A stretch of 64,000 nt of DNA from Prevotella sp. (GTDB lineage: Bacteria > Bacteroidota > Bacteroidia > Bacteroidales > Bacteroidaceae), in assembly GCA_017538105.1 (NCBI GenBank), contig JAFYJN010000085.1, positions 186,001 through 250,000 of the forward strand, in the 5' to 3' direction. Positions 18,623-27,308 of this stretch are shown here, piece by piece. Under the pieces are notes generated by a model, which was given only the letters and a program-made list of their open reading frames with translations, was not told the DNA's origin and made no database searches. How positions within the stretch are numbered: the first letter of the stretch is position 1; every line of letters begins with the position of its first letter. Made by a program: the position numbers and the translations under genes.

Positions 18623-18654
18623 TTTGGCTTTTCTCTCGTTTATCCGTAACTTTG
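18623..18654 (+). promoter_or_regulatory. Promoter for the Ca2+-ATPase gene
   Basis: TTTG (18623-18626), 20-nt spacer, TAACTTTG (18647-18654). The spacer contains TTCTCTCG, close to the spacer of the repeated promoters at 52.6 kb. The remainder of the 198-nt gap shows nothing else. Confidence 0.7.
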
Positions 18655-18706
18655 CACCCACATAAGAAAAAAGGTTGTTTTTCAGTCTACATCAAGAGCT
18701 ATTTCC

Positions 18707-21475
18707 ATGTCTACCGATTTTCACGACACCTGTTTGAGCAATGATTCCCAGGCGGTACTTTCCGGGAAGGGTAAAAACATCATCCCCCCTCCACCAAAAG
18801 AGCCGTTATGGAAGCAATACCTTGAGAAGTTCAAGGATCCACTGATTATCGTTCTCTGTGTCGTGTTCACCTTTTCCCTTGCCGTATCCATTTATGAGTT
18901 TTTCTATGTGGGCAAGGGCAAGTCTGTACTCATCGAACCATTGGGCGTAGTGATAGCCCTGTTATTGGCCACCGGCATCGGTTTTATCTTTGAGGTAAAG
19001 GCCGCCAAGGAGTTCGACCTGCTGAGCACGGTCAAAAACAGTCGACCGGTGAAGGTTCTCCGACGTCCCCATGAGGGAAAGAAACCACAATACATGCAGA
19101 TTGAGAAACAGGATGTGGTGTGCGGCGACATCGTCCGTCTGGAGAATGGTGACGAGGTTCCCGCCGACGGCATTCTTTTGGAAGCACTCAACTTGTTGGT
19201 CGATGAATCGAATTTTACCGGTGAGCCATTCGCCGACAAGTCAACAGACCCGTCGGCACATAGTGACGACTGCACATACCCTCCAAACCAACTTTTGCGA
19301 GGATCGACCATCATCGAGGGCACCTGCATCTACCGCGTGACGGCCATCGGCATGGATACTGAAGAGGGAAAGGGCGCTGCCCGCGTGCAGGAAGGCACAC
19401 AGGTACAAACCCCGCTGAACCGCCAACTGTCGCAACTGGGACGGTGGATTTCCACGGCCAGTTTCATTATCGCCGCCCTCATCGTGGCGGGAAGGATGAT
19501 TTACTATTTCTTCTTCGACGGCAATGCTAGCAACAACACCGACGTTTTGAGTATCCTTGAGTTCACTCTCGGTTCTATCATGCTCGCCGTGACACTCATC
19601 GTTGTCGCCGTACCTGAAGGTCTGCCCATGAGTGTCACCATCAGCCTAGCCATCAGTATGCGGCGTATGCTGAAAGAAAACAACTTGGTGCGCAAGCTCC
19701 ATGCCTGCGAAACAATGGGTGCCGCCACCGTGATATGCACCGACAAAACAGGCACGCTCACGCAGAACAAAATGAGTGTGATGGACACCACGCTCATCGG
19801 CGACAGTCGCTCATCGGTCATCGCCAACCTCTGCGTGAATAGCACCGCCGAACTGGGCACGGACGAAAAAGGCAATCCCACTGTATTGGGTAACCCCACC
19901 GAAGGAGCCTTGCTGCGTTGGGCCGAGAAAGAGGGTGAAGACTACCGTCAGTATCGTCACAACCTGCATATTGTCAGCCAAATGCCATTCTCCACGGTCA
20001 GGAAATACATGGAAACCGTTGTCGACTATCCCGACGGGCGACGTGTCCGCTTCCTGAAGGGAGCCCCTGAATTGCTCGCATTAAAATGCGATATTCTCTC
20101 CCCATCAAACGAGTCATGGCAGAAAGCCAAGACAGCTTTGGACGAATACCAACGAAAAGCCATGCGCACCCTCGGTTTCGCCAGCCAGGACCTGACAGAC
20201 GGCAATGAGCATCCGCTGGTGTTCGAGGGTGTATTCGGCATTGCCGACCCTGTACGCGACGATGTGCGTGCCGCCATCGACCAATGTATGAACAAAGCCC
20301 ATGTACGCGTGATTATCGTCACGGGCGACACTCCTGGCACCGCCAATGAGATAGGTAGGCAGATTGGACTGCTCGATCCGGAGGAAGCGCCGCAGGACAT
20401 GACGGGTCCAATGTTTGCCTCGCTAAGTGACGAAGATGCCCTTCGCTTAATCACATCGCGCGATTTCAAAATTATTAGCCGTGCACGTCCCGACGACAAG
20501 GCGCGTCTGGTAACACTCTTGCAACAAGCAGGAGAGGTGGTGGCTGTGACGGGCGACGGTACCAACGATGCCCCCGCGCTGAGCAAGGCCCAAGTGGGGC
20601 TGTCTATGGGTGACGGCACATCACGTGCCAAGGAAGCCAGCGACATCACCATCATCGACAATTCCTTCTCGAGCATCAACAAAGCCATCTTGTGGGGTCG
20701 GTCACTCTACCAGAACATCCGCCGTTTCATCCTTTTCCAGATGACCATCAATATCTGCGCCTGTCTCATCGTGCTACTGGGTGCCTTTCTCGGCCTCGAC
20801 TCTCCACTCAACGTCACGCAGATGTTATGGGTGAACCTCATCATGGACACTTTTGCCGCCATGGCCATGTCATCACTGCCGCCTAGCCGTAGTGTACTCT
20901 ATGAACATCCCCGCTCACCCAACAGCCATATCATCGACCGACACATGGGTTTGCAGATGCTTATCGTGGGGTTGCTGTTCTTCCTGCTGCTCTTTGGCAT
21001 GTGGCAGTATCTATGGCATAACGACCTCACCTACGACGAGGGTATCGCCAGTCACCTTAACATGACCGACTTGAAAGCGTATGTCGCCGGTCTCATGGAT
21101 TTCAGCAAGAAAAAGCCACATATACAAGAATATGAATTAGGAGTGTTTTTCACTTTCTTCGTAATGTTGCAATTTTGGAATCTCTTCAATGTCCGTTATT
21201 TTCATACCTACCGTTCGCTTGTCACAGACATCATCAGTTTCTTCCGCGGCAAGCGCAAGATAGGCGACGTGTTCAGCAAGAGTTTTCTTTTCATAGCCGT
21301 CTGCATACTTGCCGGACAGTTCCTCATCGTGAACTATGCCAGTTCTTTCTTCCATGTCTCACCGCTGAGCGGCAACGACTGGCTCATGCTAATCCTCGTC
21401 ACCTGTCCTGTTTTGGTGGTAGGTGAAATCATCCGTATTGTGAGGATGGCAAGGCACGGGATGTTATTCAACTAG
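18707..21475 (+). CDS. Calcium-translocating P-type ATPase, PMCA type
   Basis: 922 residues. Actuator-domain motif DESNFTGEP, helix 4 VAVPEGLPMSVT, phosphorylation site CTDKTGTLTQNK (Asp about residue 346), and hinge TGDGTNDAPAL. Ten membrane helices are predicted by eye with the C-terminal six after about residue 660. The PEGL in helix 4 and overall length fit the PMCA-type IIB group, which pumps Ca2+ out of the cytoplasm. No N- or C-terminal calmodulin-like extension. Confidence 0.93.
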   Translation: MSTDFHDTCLSNDSQAVLSGKGKNIIPPPPKEPLWKQYLEKFKDPLIIVLCVVFTFSLAVSIYEFFYVGKGKSVLIEPLGVVIALLLATGIGFIFEVKAAKEFDLLSTVKNSRPVKVLRRPHEGKKPQYMQIEKQDVVCGDIVRLENGDEVPADGILLEALNLLVDESNFTGEPFADKSTDPSAHSDDCTYPPNQLLRGSTIIEGTCIYRVTAIGMDTEEGKGAARVQEGTQVQTPLNRQLSQLGRWISTASFIIAALIVAGRMIYYFFFDGNASNNTDVLSILEFTLGSIMLAVTLIVVAVPEGLPMSVTISLAISMRRMLKENNLVRKLHACETMGAATVICTDKTGTLTQNKMSVMDTTLIGDSRSSVIANLCVNSTAELGTDEKGNPTVLGNPTEGALLRWAEKEGEDYRQYRHNLHIVSQMPFSTVRKYMETVVDYPDGRRVRFLKGAPELLALKCDILSPSNESWQKAKTALDEYQRKAMRTLGFASQDLTDGNEHPLVFEGVFGIADPVRDDVRAAIDQCMNKAHVRVIIVTGDTPGTANEIGRQIGLLDPEEAPQDMTGPMFASLSDEDALRLITSRDFKIISRARPDDKARLVTLLQQAGEVVAVTGDGTNDAPALSKAQVGLSMGDGTSRAKEASDITIIDNSFSSINKAILWGRSLYQNIRRFILFQMTINICACLIVLLGAFLGLDSPLNVTQMLWVNLIMDTFAAMAMSSLPPSRSVLYEHPRSPNSHIIDRHMGLQMLIVGLLFFLLLFGMWQYLWHNDLTYDEGIASHLNMTDLKAYVAGLMDFSKKKPHIQEYELGVFFTFFVMLQFWNLFNVRYFHTYRSLVTDIISFFRGKRKIGDVFSKSFLFIAVCILAGQFLIVNYASSFFHVSPLSGNDWLMLILVTCPVLVVGEIIRIVRMARHGMLFN

Positions 21476-21488
21476 CCGTCGCTTGCAT

Positions 21489-22613
21489 TTAACTTGTGAC
21501 CTCGGCCTCACGGATGGCCCGCGCCACTTTCTTGCGCAATATGCGTTTGTAGACAAGGTGCCACCAACGCGCCAAAGGTCTTCCGAAAATGGTTTCCGAC
21601 GGAAAAAGCCAAGCAAAATGAAGGTTACGCCAAATCTCCACAAAATATTGAGCGTAGACTGACTTCCCCTTGAATGCATAGCGCGTCTCATGATGACCGA
21701 AATTACCCGCCTCAAGAGCCTCACTAAGCAACAACCTACCAATCTTCTCATTAGGTTTTGCCAGCAGCATTTCATCCTCCAATCCAAAAGTGTCTTTCAT
21801 TATCCACATCATACCCTGCGTAAACTTCCTCATGCTCAAGTGTTTGATGGTCTTCCAGTCCCCGAGCCGCTGTTCTTCCGTACAACCTTTCTTGAGCAGG
21901 TAATAATAGTCAATCATCTGACGCAGTCCCAGTCCCTCAAAAAAGAAATGATGCATCATGTGCGACATCTGAAAGATACGGTTGAAAGAATCGGTAGGCA
22001 CGCATATACGTCCTGCCCCATCGGGTAGGGTTACGATATTTTTGAACTGCTCGTTACGCACCTTCTTGAAGTATTTTTTGAGCCGCCATTCGTAGAACAA
22101 GTTACCCATAAACGAGGGTGACATGTGTATTTCTGCCGCTGTCTGTTCCAGAACGGGGAAGTCGACATGGTGGTATTCGATTCCGGCATCGGGAACCATC
22201 TTTTTCACAAAGGTAAGCATCTCGATGTCGTCTTTATCTGTCCATAAATCCACATCGCCCGACATCCTCATATACGGGTCAGGATACATCAAGGCATTGC
22301 CCTGACCTTTGAGCACACAGCTTTTCATGCCCCCCTTCTTGTAGAGCAAATAAGTGAGTCGTGCCGAATCGCGGTTTACCGTCTCATTCTCAGTCTTTAT
22401 AGCGTTATAATACGAGAGCCACTCTATGATCTTCCGTTTCTCTGGGCGAGGGTCACTCGCCTCCAACTTGTTGATGCCATGGAACACGACACCAACAATT
22501 GACTGTTTTTCTGCGAACTGCATCAGTCCGTCCCAGTCCATAGATTTCAGGCAAGAAGGTTTTTCCGCCTTCTCGTCGATACAGAATTTAAGGAAGTCGA
22601 GGTAATCGTTCAC
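21489..22613 (-). CDS. Nucleotidyltransferase-fold protein of polysaccharide loci (NTP_transf_5 family)
   Basis: 374 residues. VLKGQGNALMYPDPYMRMSGDVDLWTD includes the GD(V/I)D metal motif of the family, preceded by the helix MQFAEKQSIVGVVFHGINKL. Such proteins occur in capsule and LPS loci in Bacteroidota; the transferred group is not known. The start overlaps the end of the upstream dehydratase gene by 4 nt, so translation is probably coupled. Confidence 0.83.
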   Translation of the reverse strand: MNDYLDFLKFCIDEKAEKPSCLKSMDWDGLMQFAEKQSIVGVVFHGINKLEASDPRPEKRKIIEWLSYYNAIKTENETVNRDSARLTYLLYKKGGMKSCVLKGQGNALMYPDPYMRMSGDVDLWTDKDDIEMLTFVKKMVPDAGIEYHHVDFPVLEQTAAEIHMSPSFMGNLFYEWRLKKYFKKVRNEQFKNIVTLPDGAGRICVPTDSFNRIFQMSHMMHHFFFEGLGLRQMIDYYYLLKKGCTEEQRLGDWKTIKHLSMRKFTQGMMWIMKDTFGLEDEMLLAKPNEKIGRLLLSEALEAGNFGHHETRYAFKGKSVYAQYFVEIWRNLHFAWLFPSETIFGRPLARWWHLVYKRILRKKVARAIREAEVTS

Positions 22614-24541
22614 GTTTTCTCTGGTTTGTCAAGTGAGGCAAACACCGAATTGTTGGATACGTATTCCGGCACCATTTCTTTCATCTTTGCCACGATGGCC
22701 ATGTCATCATATGTATTTGCGATATTGATAAGTTCATCAACATCTTCCTCCACCTGACTGTAATCATATTCGCGCACACAGGCGATACGTATCTTTTCGT
22801 GGAAACTCGGTTTGGTGTTCTCTTCATTCGAAAGCACCTCTTCATAAAGTTTCTCACCTGGGCGCAGTCCCGTATATTTAATTTCAATGTTCTTCGCCCC
22901 ACTCAGGCGTATCATTTTCTTCGCCAGGTCGGCAATGCGCACAGGTTTTCCCATGTCGAAGATAAATATCTCGCCACCACGACCATGCGTCCCAGCCTCG
23001 AGCACCAACTTGCAAGCCTCTGGAATGAGCATGAAGAAACGTATAATGTTTGGGTCGGTAACGGTAACGGGACCTCCCGCCTTGATTTGGCGTTCAAAGA
23101 GTGGGATAACCGACCCATTCGACCCTAGCACATTGCCGAATCGGGTGGTAACGAATTGTGTTACGCCTGGTACCTTTCCGTCCTTGATGGCCTTGTCGAG
23201 GCTTTGCACATATATCTCGCAAATACGTTTGGAGCACCCCATGACATTCGTTGGGTTGACGGCCTTGTCTGTGGAGAGCATGACGAATTTTTTCACTCCG
23301 TATTTCACAGATAGGTCGGCAATGACTTTGGTGCCATAGACATTGTTCTGTATGCTTTCGCTGGGGTTGTTCTCCATCATGGGTACATGCTTGTAGGCAG
23401 CAGCATGGAACACATAGTCGGGTTGGAAACGCTGGAATATTATTTCCATCCTCTTCTTGTTGGCGATGCTTCCCACAATGGTTGTCGTCTTGATTTCAGG
23501 CCATTTTCGTTGCATCATGAGGCGGATGTCATGTTGCGGAGTCTCGGCGATATCGATAAGCATCAGTTCCTTGGGTCGATAGTCGGAAATCTGCCTTAAG
23601 ATCTCGCTGCCGATGGAGCCGGCCGAACCAGTGAGGAGGATTTTCTTGCCTGTAAGCATATCACCCACCTTCTGCATATCCACCTCGATGGCGTTGCGGG
23701 GCAACAAGTCTTCGATGCTGATTTCCTTCAGCTGCGCGCTATCGAAATCGCCATCCTGTGACCACTCCTTCGTCTCGGTCGACATGTATATCTTCACGCC
23801 GGCCTCAATGAGCATGTCTTGCAGTTCCTGGTTGTCGCGGAACACTTCGTTTTGCAGCGGGGAGACGAGCACCGCTCCGATGTTCATCTCTTTGAGTGTT
23901 ACCAAGAGGCGTTCGTTCACATCGTGGACTTTCACGCCCATGAGAATCTTGCCCCGCAGGCTATTGTCATGGCTGATAAAGCCTTTGAGTTGGAATTTCG
24001 AGTTTTTGTCGTTGCGGATGTTCTTAGCCAGACCCACACCACCATCTTTCACGCCATAAATGAACGTGCGAACCCCTTTGTCGGAACTGAACACCACGTC
24101 ATACAAGGTCTTCACCAACACCCTCATGGCCCACATAAGAATAGTGGCCACCACATACATGGCAATGATTTGCCTTCCTTGCAGTCTGACAAACCTCAAG
24201 TTGAGGTAATAGATGGGATAATGGACAATGAGCGCTATAATGCAGGACAACCCCATAGCAAGACCCACTCTTTGAAGGTCAACAAAAGAGGAATAGCGCA
24301 ACACCCCCGAATAGGTATGGAATACCCTGAATCCGATGATGTTAAAAATCATGTATACGAAGATGGTCTTCGACAAAAGCACTATGTTGCCCAATGTCAC
24401 CGCTCCATTGTAATAGAGCCAGAACACAAATAATCCTGATAGATAACAAATAAGGCAATCCATGATGAATACCAGCCAATAAGGCAAGGCATTCTTCGAG
24501 AAATACCAATTGAGCAATTTGTTGAGCCAATTCTTGACCAT
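22610..24541 (-). CDS. Membrane-bound nucleotide-sugar 4,6-dehydratase (FlaA1/PglF/CapD type)
   Basis: 643 residues, the long form. Four N-terminal membrane helices (about 15-115), a CoA-binding-like domain, then an SDR domain with NAD-binding TGSAGSIGSEIL (about 306), YVFHAAAYKHVPMME, and STDKAVNPTNVMGCSKR, where Met replaces the catalytic Tyr of the YxxxK pair as is normal for this group. These enzymes convert UDP-GlcNAc to a 4-keto-6-deoxy sugar. The upstream aminotransferase is the natural next step, as in the bacillosamine pathway. Confidence 0.92.
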   Translation of the reverse strand: MVKNWLNKLLNWYFSKNALPYWLVFIMDCLICYLSGLFVFWLYYNGAVTLGNIVLLSKTIFVYMIFNIIGFRVFHTYSGVLRYSSFVDLQRVGLAMGLSCIIALIVHYPIYYLNLRFVRLQGRQIIAMYVVATILMWAMRVLVKTLYDVVFSSDKGVRTFIYGVKDGGVGLAKNIRNDKNSKFQLKGFISHDNSLRGKILMGVKVHDVNERLLVTLKEMNIGAVLVSPLQNEVFRDNQELQDMLIEAGVKIYMSTETKEWSQDGDFDSAQLKEISIEDLLPRNAIEVDMQKVGDMLTGKKILLTGSAGSIGSEILRQISDYRPKELMLIDIAETPQHDIRLMMQRKWPEIKTTTIVGSIANKKRMEIIFQRFQPDYVFHAAAYKHVPMMENNPSESIQNNVYGTKVIADLSVKYGVKKFVMLSTDKAVNPTNVMGCSKRICEIYVQSLDKAIKDGKVPGVTQFVTTRFGNVLGSNGSVIPLFERQIKAGGPVTVTDPNIIRFFMLIPEACKLVLEAGTHGRGGEIFIFDMGKPVRIADLAKKMIRLSGAKNIEIKYTGLRPGEKLYEEVLSNEENTKPSFHEKIRIACVREYDYSQVEEDVDELINIANTYDDMAIVAKMKEMVPEYVSNNSVFASLDKPEKT

Positions 24542-24562
24542 TGTCTCTTTTTAATTACATCA

Positions 24563-25690
24563 TTATTCTTTGATCGCTCTCACTACCCGTTGGAAGGCCT
24601 CGTCGTCAACCATGGGTCCAGAAGGCAGGCATAATCCCTGTGCGAACAATTTTTCCGACACGCCGTTAACGTACGCCGGAGCATCTTTGTATACCGGCTG
24701 CGAGTGCATAGGTTTCCACAACGGACGGCTCTCGATACCTTTTGCTTCAAGTTTCAGCCTGAGGTCTTCATATGAGTATCCCGTTTTTTTCTCATCCACG
24801 ATGATGGTATTCAGCCAATAATTCGACTCCATATAGTCTTCGGGAGCGAGGTGAACCGTAATACCTTCAATGTCGGCCAGTTCCCTCTGGTAAGCCTTTG
24901 CCAGTCGTTGGTGATGCCTTATATGCTCTTCGGCCACTGTCATTTGCCCGCGCCCGATACCGGCACAAATATTACTCATACGGTAGTTGTAACCTATCTC
25001 CTTGTGCAGGTAGAATGGCATAGGCTCACGCGCTTGGGTGGCATAGAACATTATTTTCTTTTTCACCTCCTCGTCAGGACAAATGAGCGCCCCGCCGCCA
25101 CTGGTGGTAATCATCTTATTACCATTGAAACTCATGATACCGAACTCGCCGAAGGTACCACAAATTCGCCCCTTGTATTTCGAGCCGAAGCCCTCGGCAG
25201 CATCCTCCACCACAGGGATGTCATAGTGTCGGGCCACCTCCATAATCTCATCGACATAAGCCGGCATGCCATAGAGGTAAACAGGGACGATGGCCTTGGG
25301 TTTCTTTCCCGTTATCTTAATACGGTCCTTAATGGCATCTTCCAGCAAGTTGGGATCCATGTTCCACGTTGCTTCTTCGGAGTCGACGAACACAGGAGTG
25401 GCGCCTTGGTAGACTATGGGGTTGCACGAGGCGGCGAAAGTGAACGACTGGCATATTACCTCGTCTCCAGGCTTGATGCCCAAATATACCATGGACAGAT
25501 GTACAGCAGCGGTGCCGGCCGAAAGAGCCACCACCTTTTTGTCTTCTCCCACGAACTGTTCAAGATCGTCTTCAAAGCCATTGACATTCGGTCCCAAAGG
25601 CACTACCCAGTTGGTGTCAAAAGCCTCTTGGATATACTTCATCTCATTGCCGCTCATGTGAGCCAGACATAAATAGATACGGTCTGCCAT
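24563..25690 (-). CDS. DegT/DnrJ/EryC1-type sugar aminotransferase (PglE-like)
   Basis: 375 residues. YLCLAHMSGNEMKYIQEAFD and VPLGPNVNGFEDDLEQFVG match PglE-type enzymes; PLP-binding Lys about residue 192 in SFNGNKMITTSGGG; VVEDAAEGFGSKYKGR is also typical. It probably transfers an amino group to C4 of the keto sugar made by the dehydratase encoded 21 nt downstream. First gene of a three-gene operon. No acetyltransferase or downstream glycosyltransferase is adjacent. Confidence 0.92.
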   Translation of the reverse strand: MADRIYLCLAHMSGNEMKYIQEAFDTNWVVPLGPNVNGFEDDLEQFVGEDKKVVALSAGTAAVHLSMVYLGIKPGDEVICQSFTFAASCNPIVYQGATPVFVDSEEATWNMDPNLLEDAIKDRIKITGKKPKAIVPVYLYGMPAYVDEIMEVARHYDIPVVEDAAEGFGSKYKGRICGTFGEFGIMSFNGNKMITTSGGGALICPDEEVKKKIMFYATQAREPMPFYLHKEIGYNYRMSNICAGIGRGQMTVAEEHIRHHQRLAKAYQRELADIEGITVHLAPEDYMESNYWLNTIIVDEKKTGYSYEDLRLKLEAKGIESRPLWKPMHSQPVYKDAPAYVNGVSEKLFAQGLCLPSGPMVDDEAFQRVVRAIKE

Positions 25691-25757
25691 GATCTGTCAC
25701 TTTTTAAAAAGGAGTTGTTCTTCCAAAAATAATACAAAGATGTATTTTATCAGTCTG

Positions 25758-25788
25758 CAAAAGTACTACTTTTTTCGGTAGCCTCAAA
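25758..25788 (-). promoter_or_regulatory. Promoter for the aminotransferase-dehydratase-nucleotidyltransferase operon
   Basis: Minus strand TTTG (25785-25788), 19-nt spacer, TACTTTTG (25758-25765), an exact consensus match. Confidence 0.72.
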
Positions 25789-25797
25789 GAAAAACCT

Positions 25798-27234
25798 TCA
25801 ATTATTATCCTCTTGCTGGTTACCATCAATCTCTTCGCCACGTTTGAGTCGTTCCACGAACTCGTCTATCTTGTGCAACTCGCGCGGTATACGTATGTTC
25901 TGCGGGCAGTGAGGCTCACATTGTCCACAGCCGATGCAGTGGTCTGCCTGACGGAGGCGAGGTACGGACCGATCGAGTCCAATGAGATATTGACGTCGAT
26001 ATTTGTCGTAATTTTCATCACGATTATCATTGGGTAGCGTACCTTCGTTCTTGCATTTGTTGTAATGCACGAAGATGGCCGGGATGTCGATGCCATAGGG
26101 ACAAGGCATGCAATACTTACAGTCGTTGCAAGGAATGGTTTCCACACCAACTATTTTTCTGGCTATCTCGTACAGGAAATCCTCATCCTCCTTGCTGACA
26201 GGTTGAAGAGGACAATAAGAGAGCAGGTTGTCCTTGAGATGTTCCATGTACGTCATGCCGCTGAGTACAGTGAGTACGCCTGCGGGAGTGCCGGCATAAC
26301 GAAAAGCCCAAGAAGCTGCGCTGTGCTCAGGGTCACGCGTTTTCAATTCCTTGACAAGGAACTGGGGCAGGTTCGACAACCGCCCACCGAGCAGTGGTTC
26401 CATGATGACCGCCGGTATTCCTCGTTTTTCCAGTTCACCATAAAGGTAACGAGCATCGGTATTGCTGTCATTTATCTCATTGGCGTAATCCCAATCCAAA
26501 TAATTCAGTTCTATCTGCACGAAGTCCCATTTATATTTGTCGTGTTGTGACAGCAGGTAGTCGAAAACCTCTATGGCCCCGTGGTATGAGAATCCAAGGT
26601 TTCTTATTTTCCCCTTTTTCCGTTCCTCTACCAGGAAGTCGAGCATACCGTTATCTATGTAACGACGATTGAGGTCATCCATCCCACTCCCCCCTATGGC
26701 ATGAAGGAGATAGTAATCAATATAGTCGACCTGTAGTTCCTTGAAGGAGTTGTGGTACAACTCCATCGCTCCTTCGCGAGTATGCGTTGCTGGGTCGAAA
26801 TTGGATAGTTTGGTCGCCACAAAGTACTTGTCGCGCGGGTGGCGGTGAAGGGCGATACCTGTTGATTTCTCCGACTGGCCCTGACAGTAAGCCGGTGACG
26901 TGTCGAAATAATTAACCCCGTGTTCTATCGCATAGTCAACGAGGCGGTTCACCTGTTCTTGGTCGATTTCCTCCTTACCTTCTCGTGCCGAGGCACCCCC
27001 CATTGTGGGAAGGCGCATCATGCCATAGCCCAGGAGCGACACTTTGTCGCCCGTTGTCGGGTTTGTGCGGAAGGTCATCTTTCCCAGAGGAGGTTCCACC
27101 TGGTTGACATATTCATTGCCTATGGCCCCTTCCGTTTTCTTGTCTTTGCATGCCACCAGCAATGCCGACGAGGCCACTGTACCTGTCCCTAACATTTGGA
27201 GGAAACGGCGCCGGTTGATATTTTTTTTGTTCAT
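25798..27234 (-). CDS. Tat-type lipoprotein aldo/keto reductase with C-terminal 2x[4Fe-4S] domain
   Basis: 478 residues. The N-terminus NRRRFLQMLGTGTVASSALLVAC combines a twin-arginine motif (residues 8-13) with a lipobox whose Cys is C29. The AKR barrel has the tetrad D111, Y116, K142 and H178 (FDTSPAY, VATKL, YYLLHAIGG). Near the C-terminus are CNDCKYCMPCPYGIDIP and CIGCGQCEPHCPQNIRIP, two Fe-S cluster sets. It is the last gene of the tatA-tatC-FeS operon. Export of a nucleotide-dependent AKR already folded with cofactors would explain the need for Tat; the electron donor is inferred to be the neighbouring Fe-S protein. Confidence 0.9.
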   Translation of the reverse strand: MNKKNINRRRFLQMLGTGTVASSALLVACKDKKTEGAIGNEYVNQVEPPLGKMTFRTNPTTGDKVSLLGYGMMRLPTMGGASAREGKEEIDQEQVNRLVDYAIEHGVNYFDTSPAYCQGQSEKSTGIALHRHPRDKYFVATKLSNFDPATHTREGAMELYHNSFKELQVDYIDYYLLHAIGGSGMDDLNRRYIDNGMLDFLVEERKKGKIRNLGFSYHGAIEVFDYLLSQHDKYKWDFVQIELNYLDWDYANEINDSNTDARYLYGELEKRGIPAVIMEPLLGGRLSNLPQFLVKELKTRDPEHSAASWAFRYAGTPAGVLTVLSGMTYMEHLKDNLLSYCPLQPVSKEDEDFLYEIARKIVGVETIPCNDCKYCMPCPYGIDIPAIFVHYNKCKNEGTLPNDNRDENYDKYRRQYLIGLDRSVPRLRQADHCIGCGQCEPHCPQNIRIPRELHKIDEFVERLKRGEEIDGNQQEDNN

Positions 27235-27279
27235 AGATGTTCAATGTTAATCGTGTTGTTTTTGGGTATCCATCCTTGA

Positions 27280-27299
27280 CACCCTCCCATGAGAGGGTG
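27280..27299. other. Small intergenic hairpin inside the tat operon
   Basis: CACCCTC and GAGGGTG pair around a 6-nt loop in the 74-nt gap between the Fe-S membrane protein gene and the AKR gene. There is no T-run in the direction of transcription, so it is more likely an mRNA stability or attenuation element than a full terminator. Similar G/C-rich hairpins lie at 47833-47859 and near 54405-54423. Confidence 0.4.
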
Positions 27300-27308
27300 G
27301 AATTGGTA

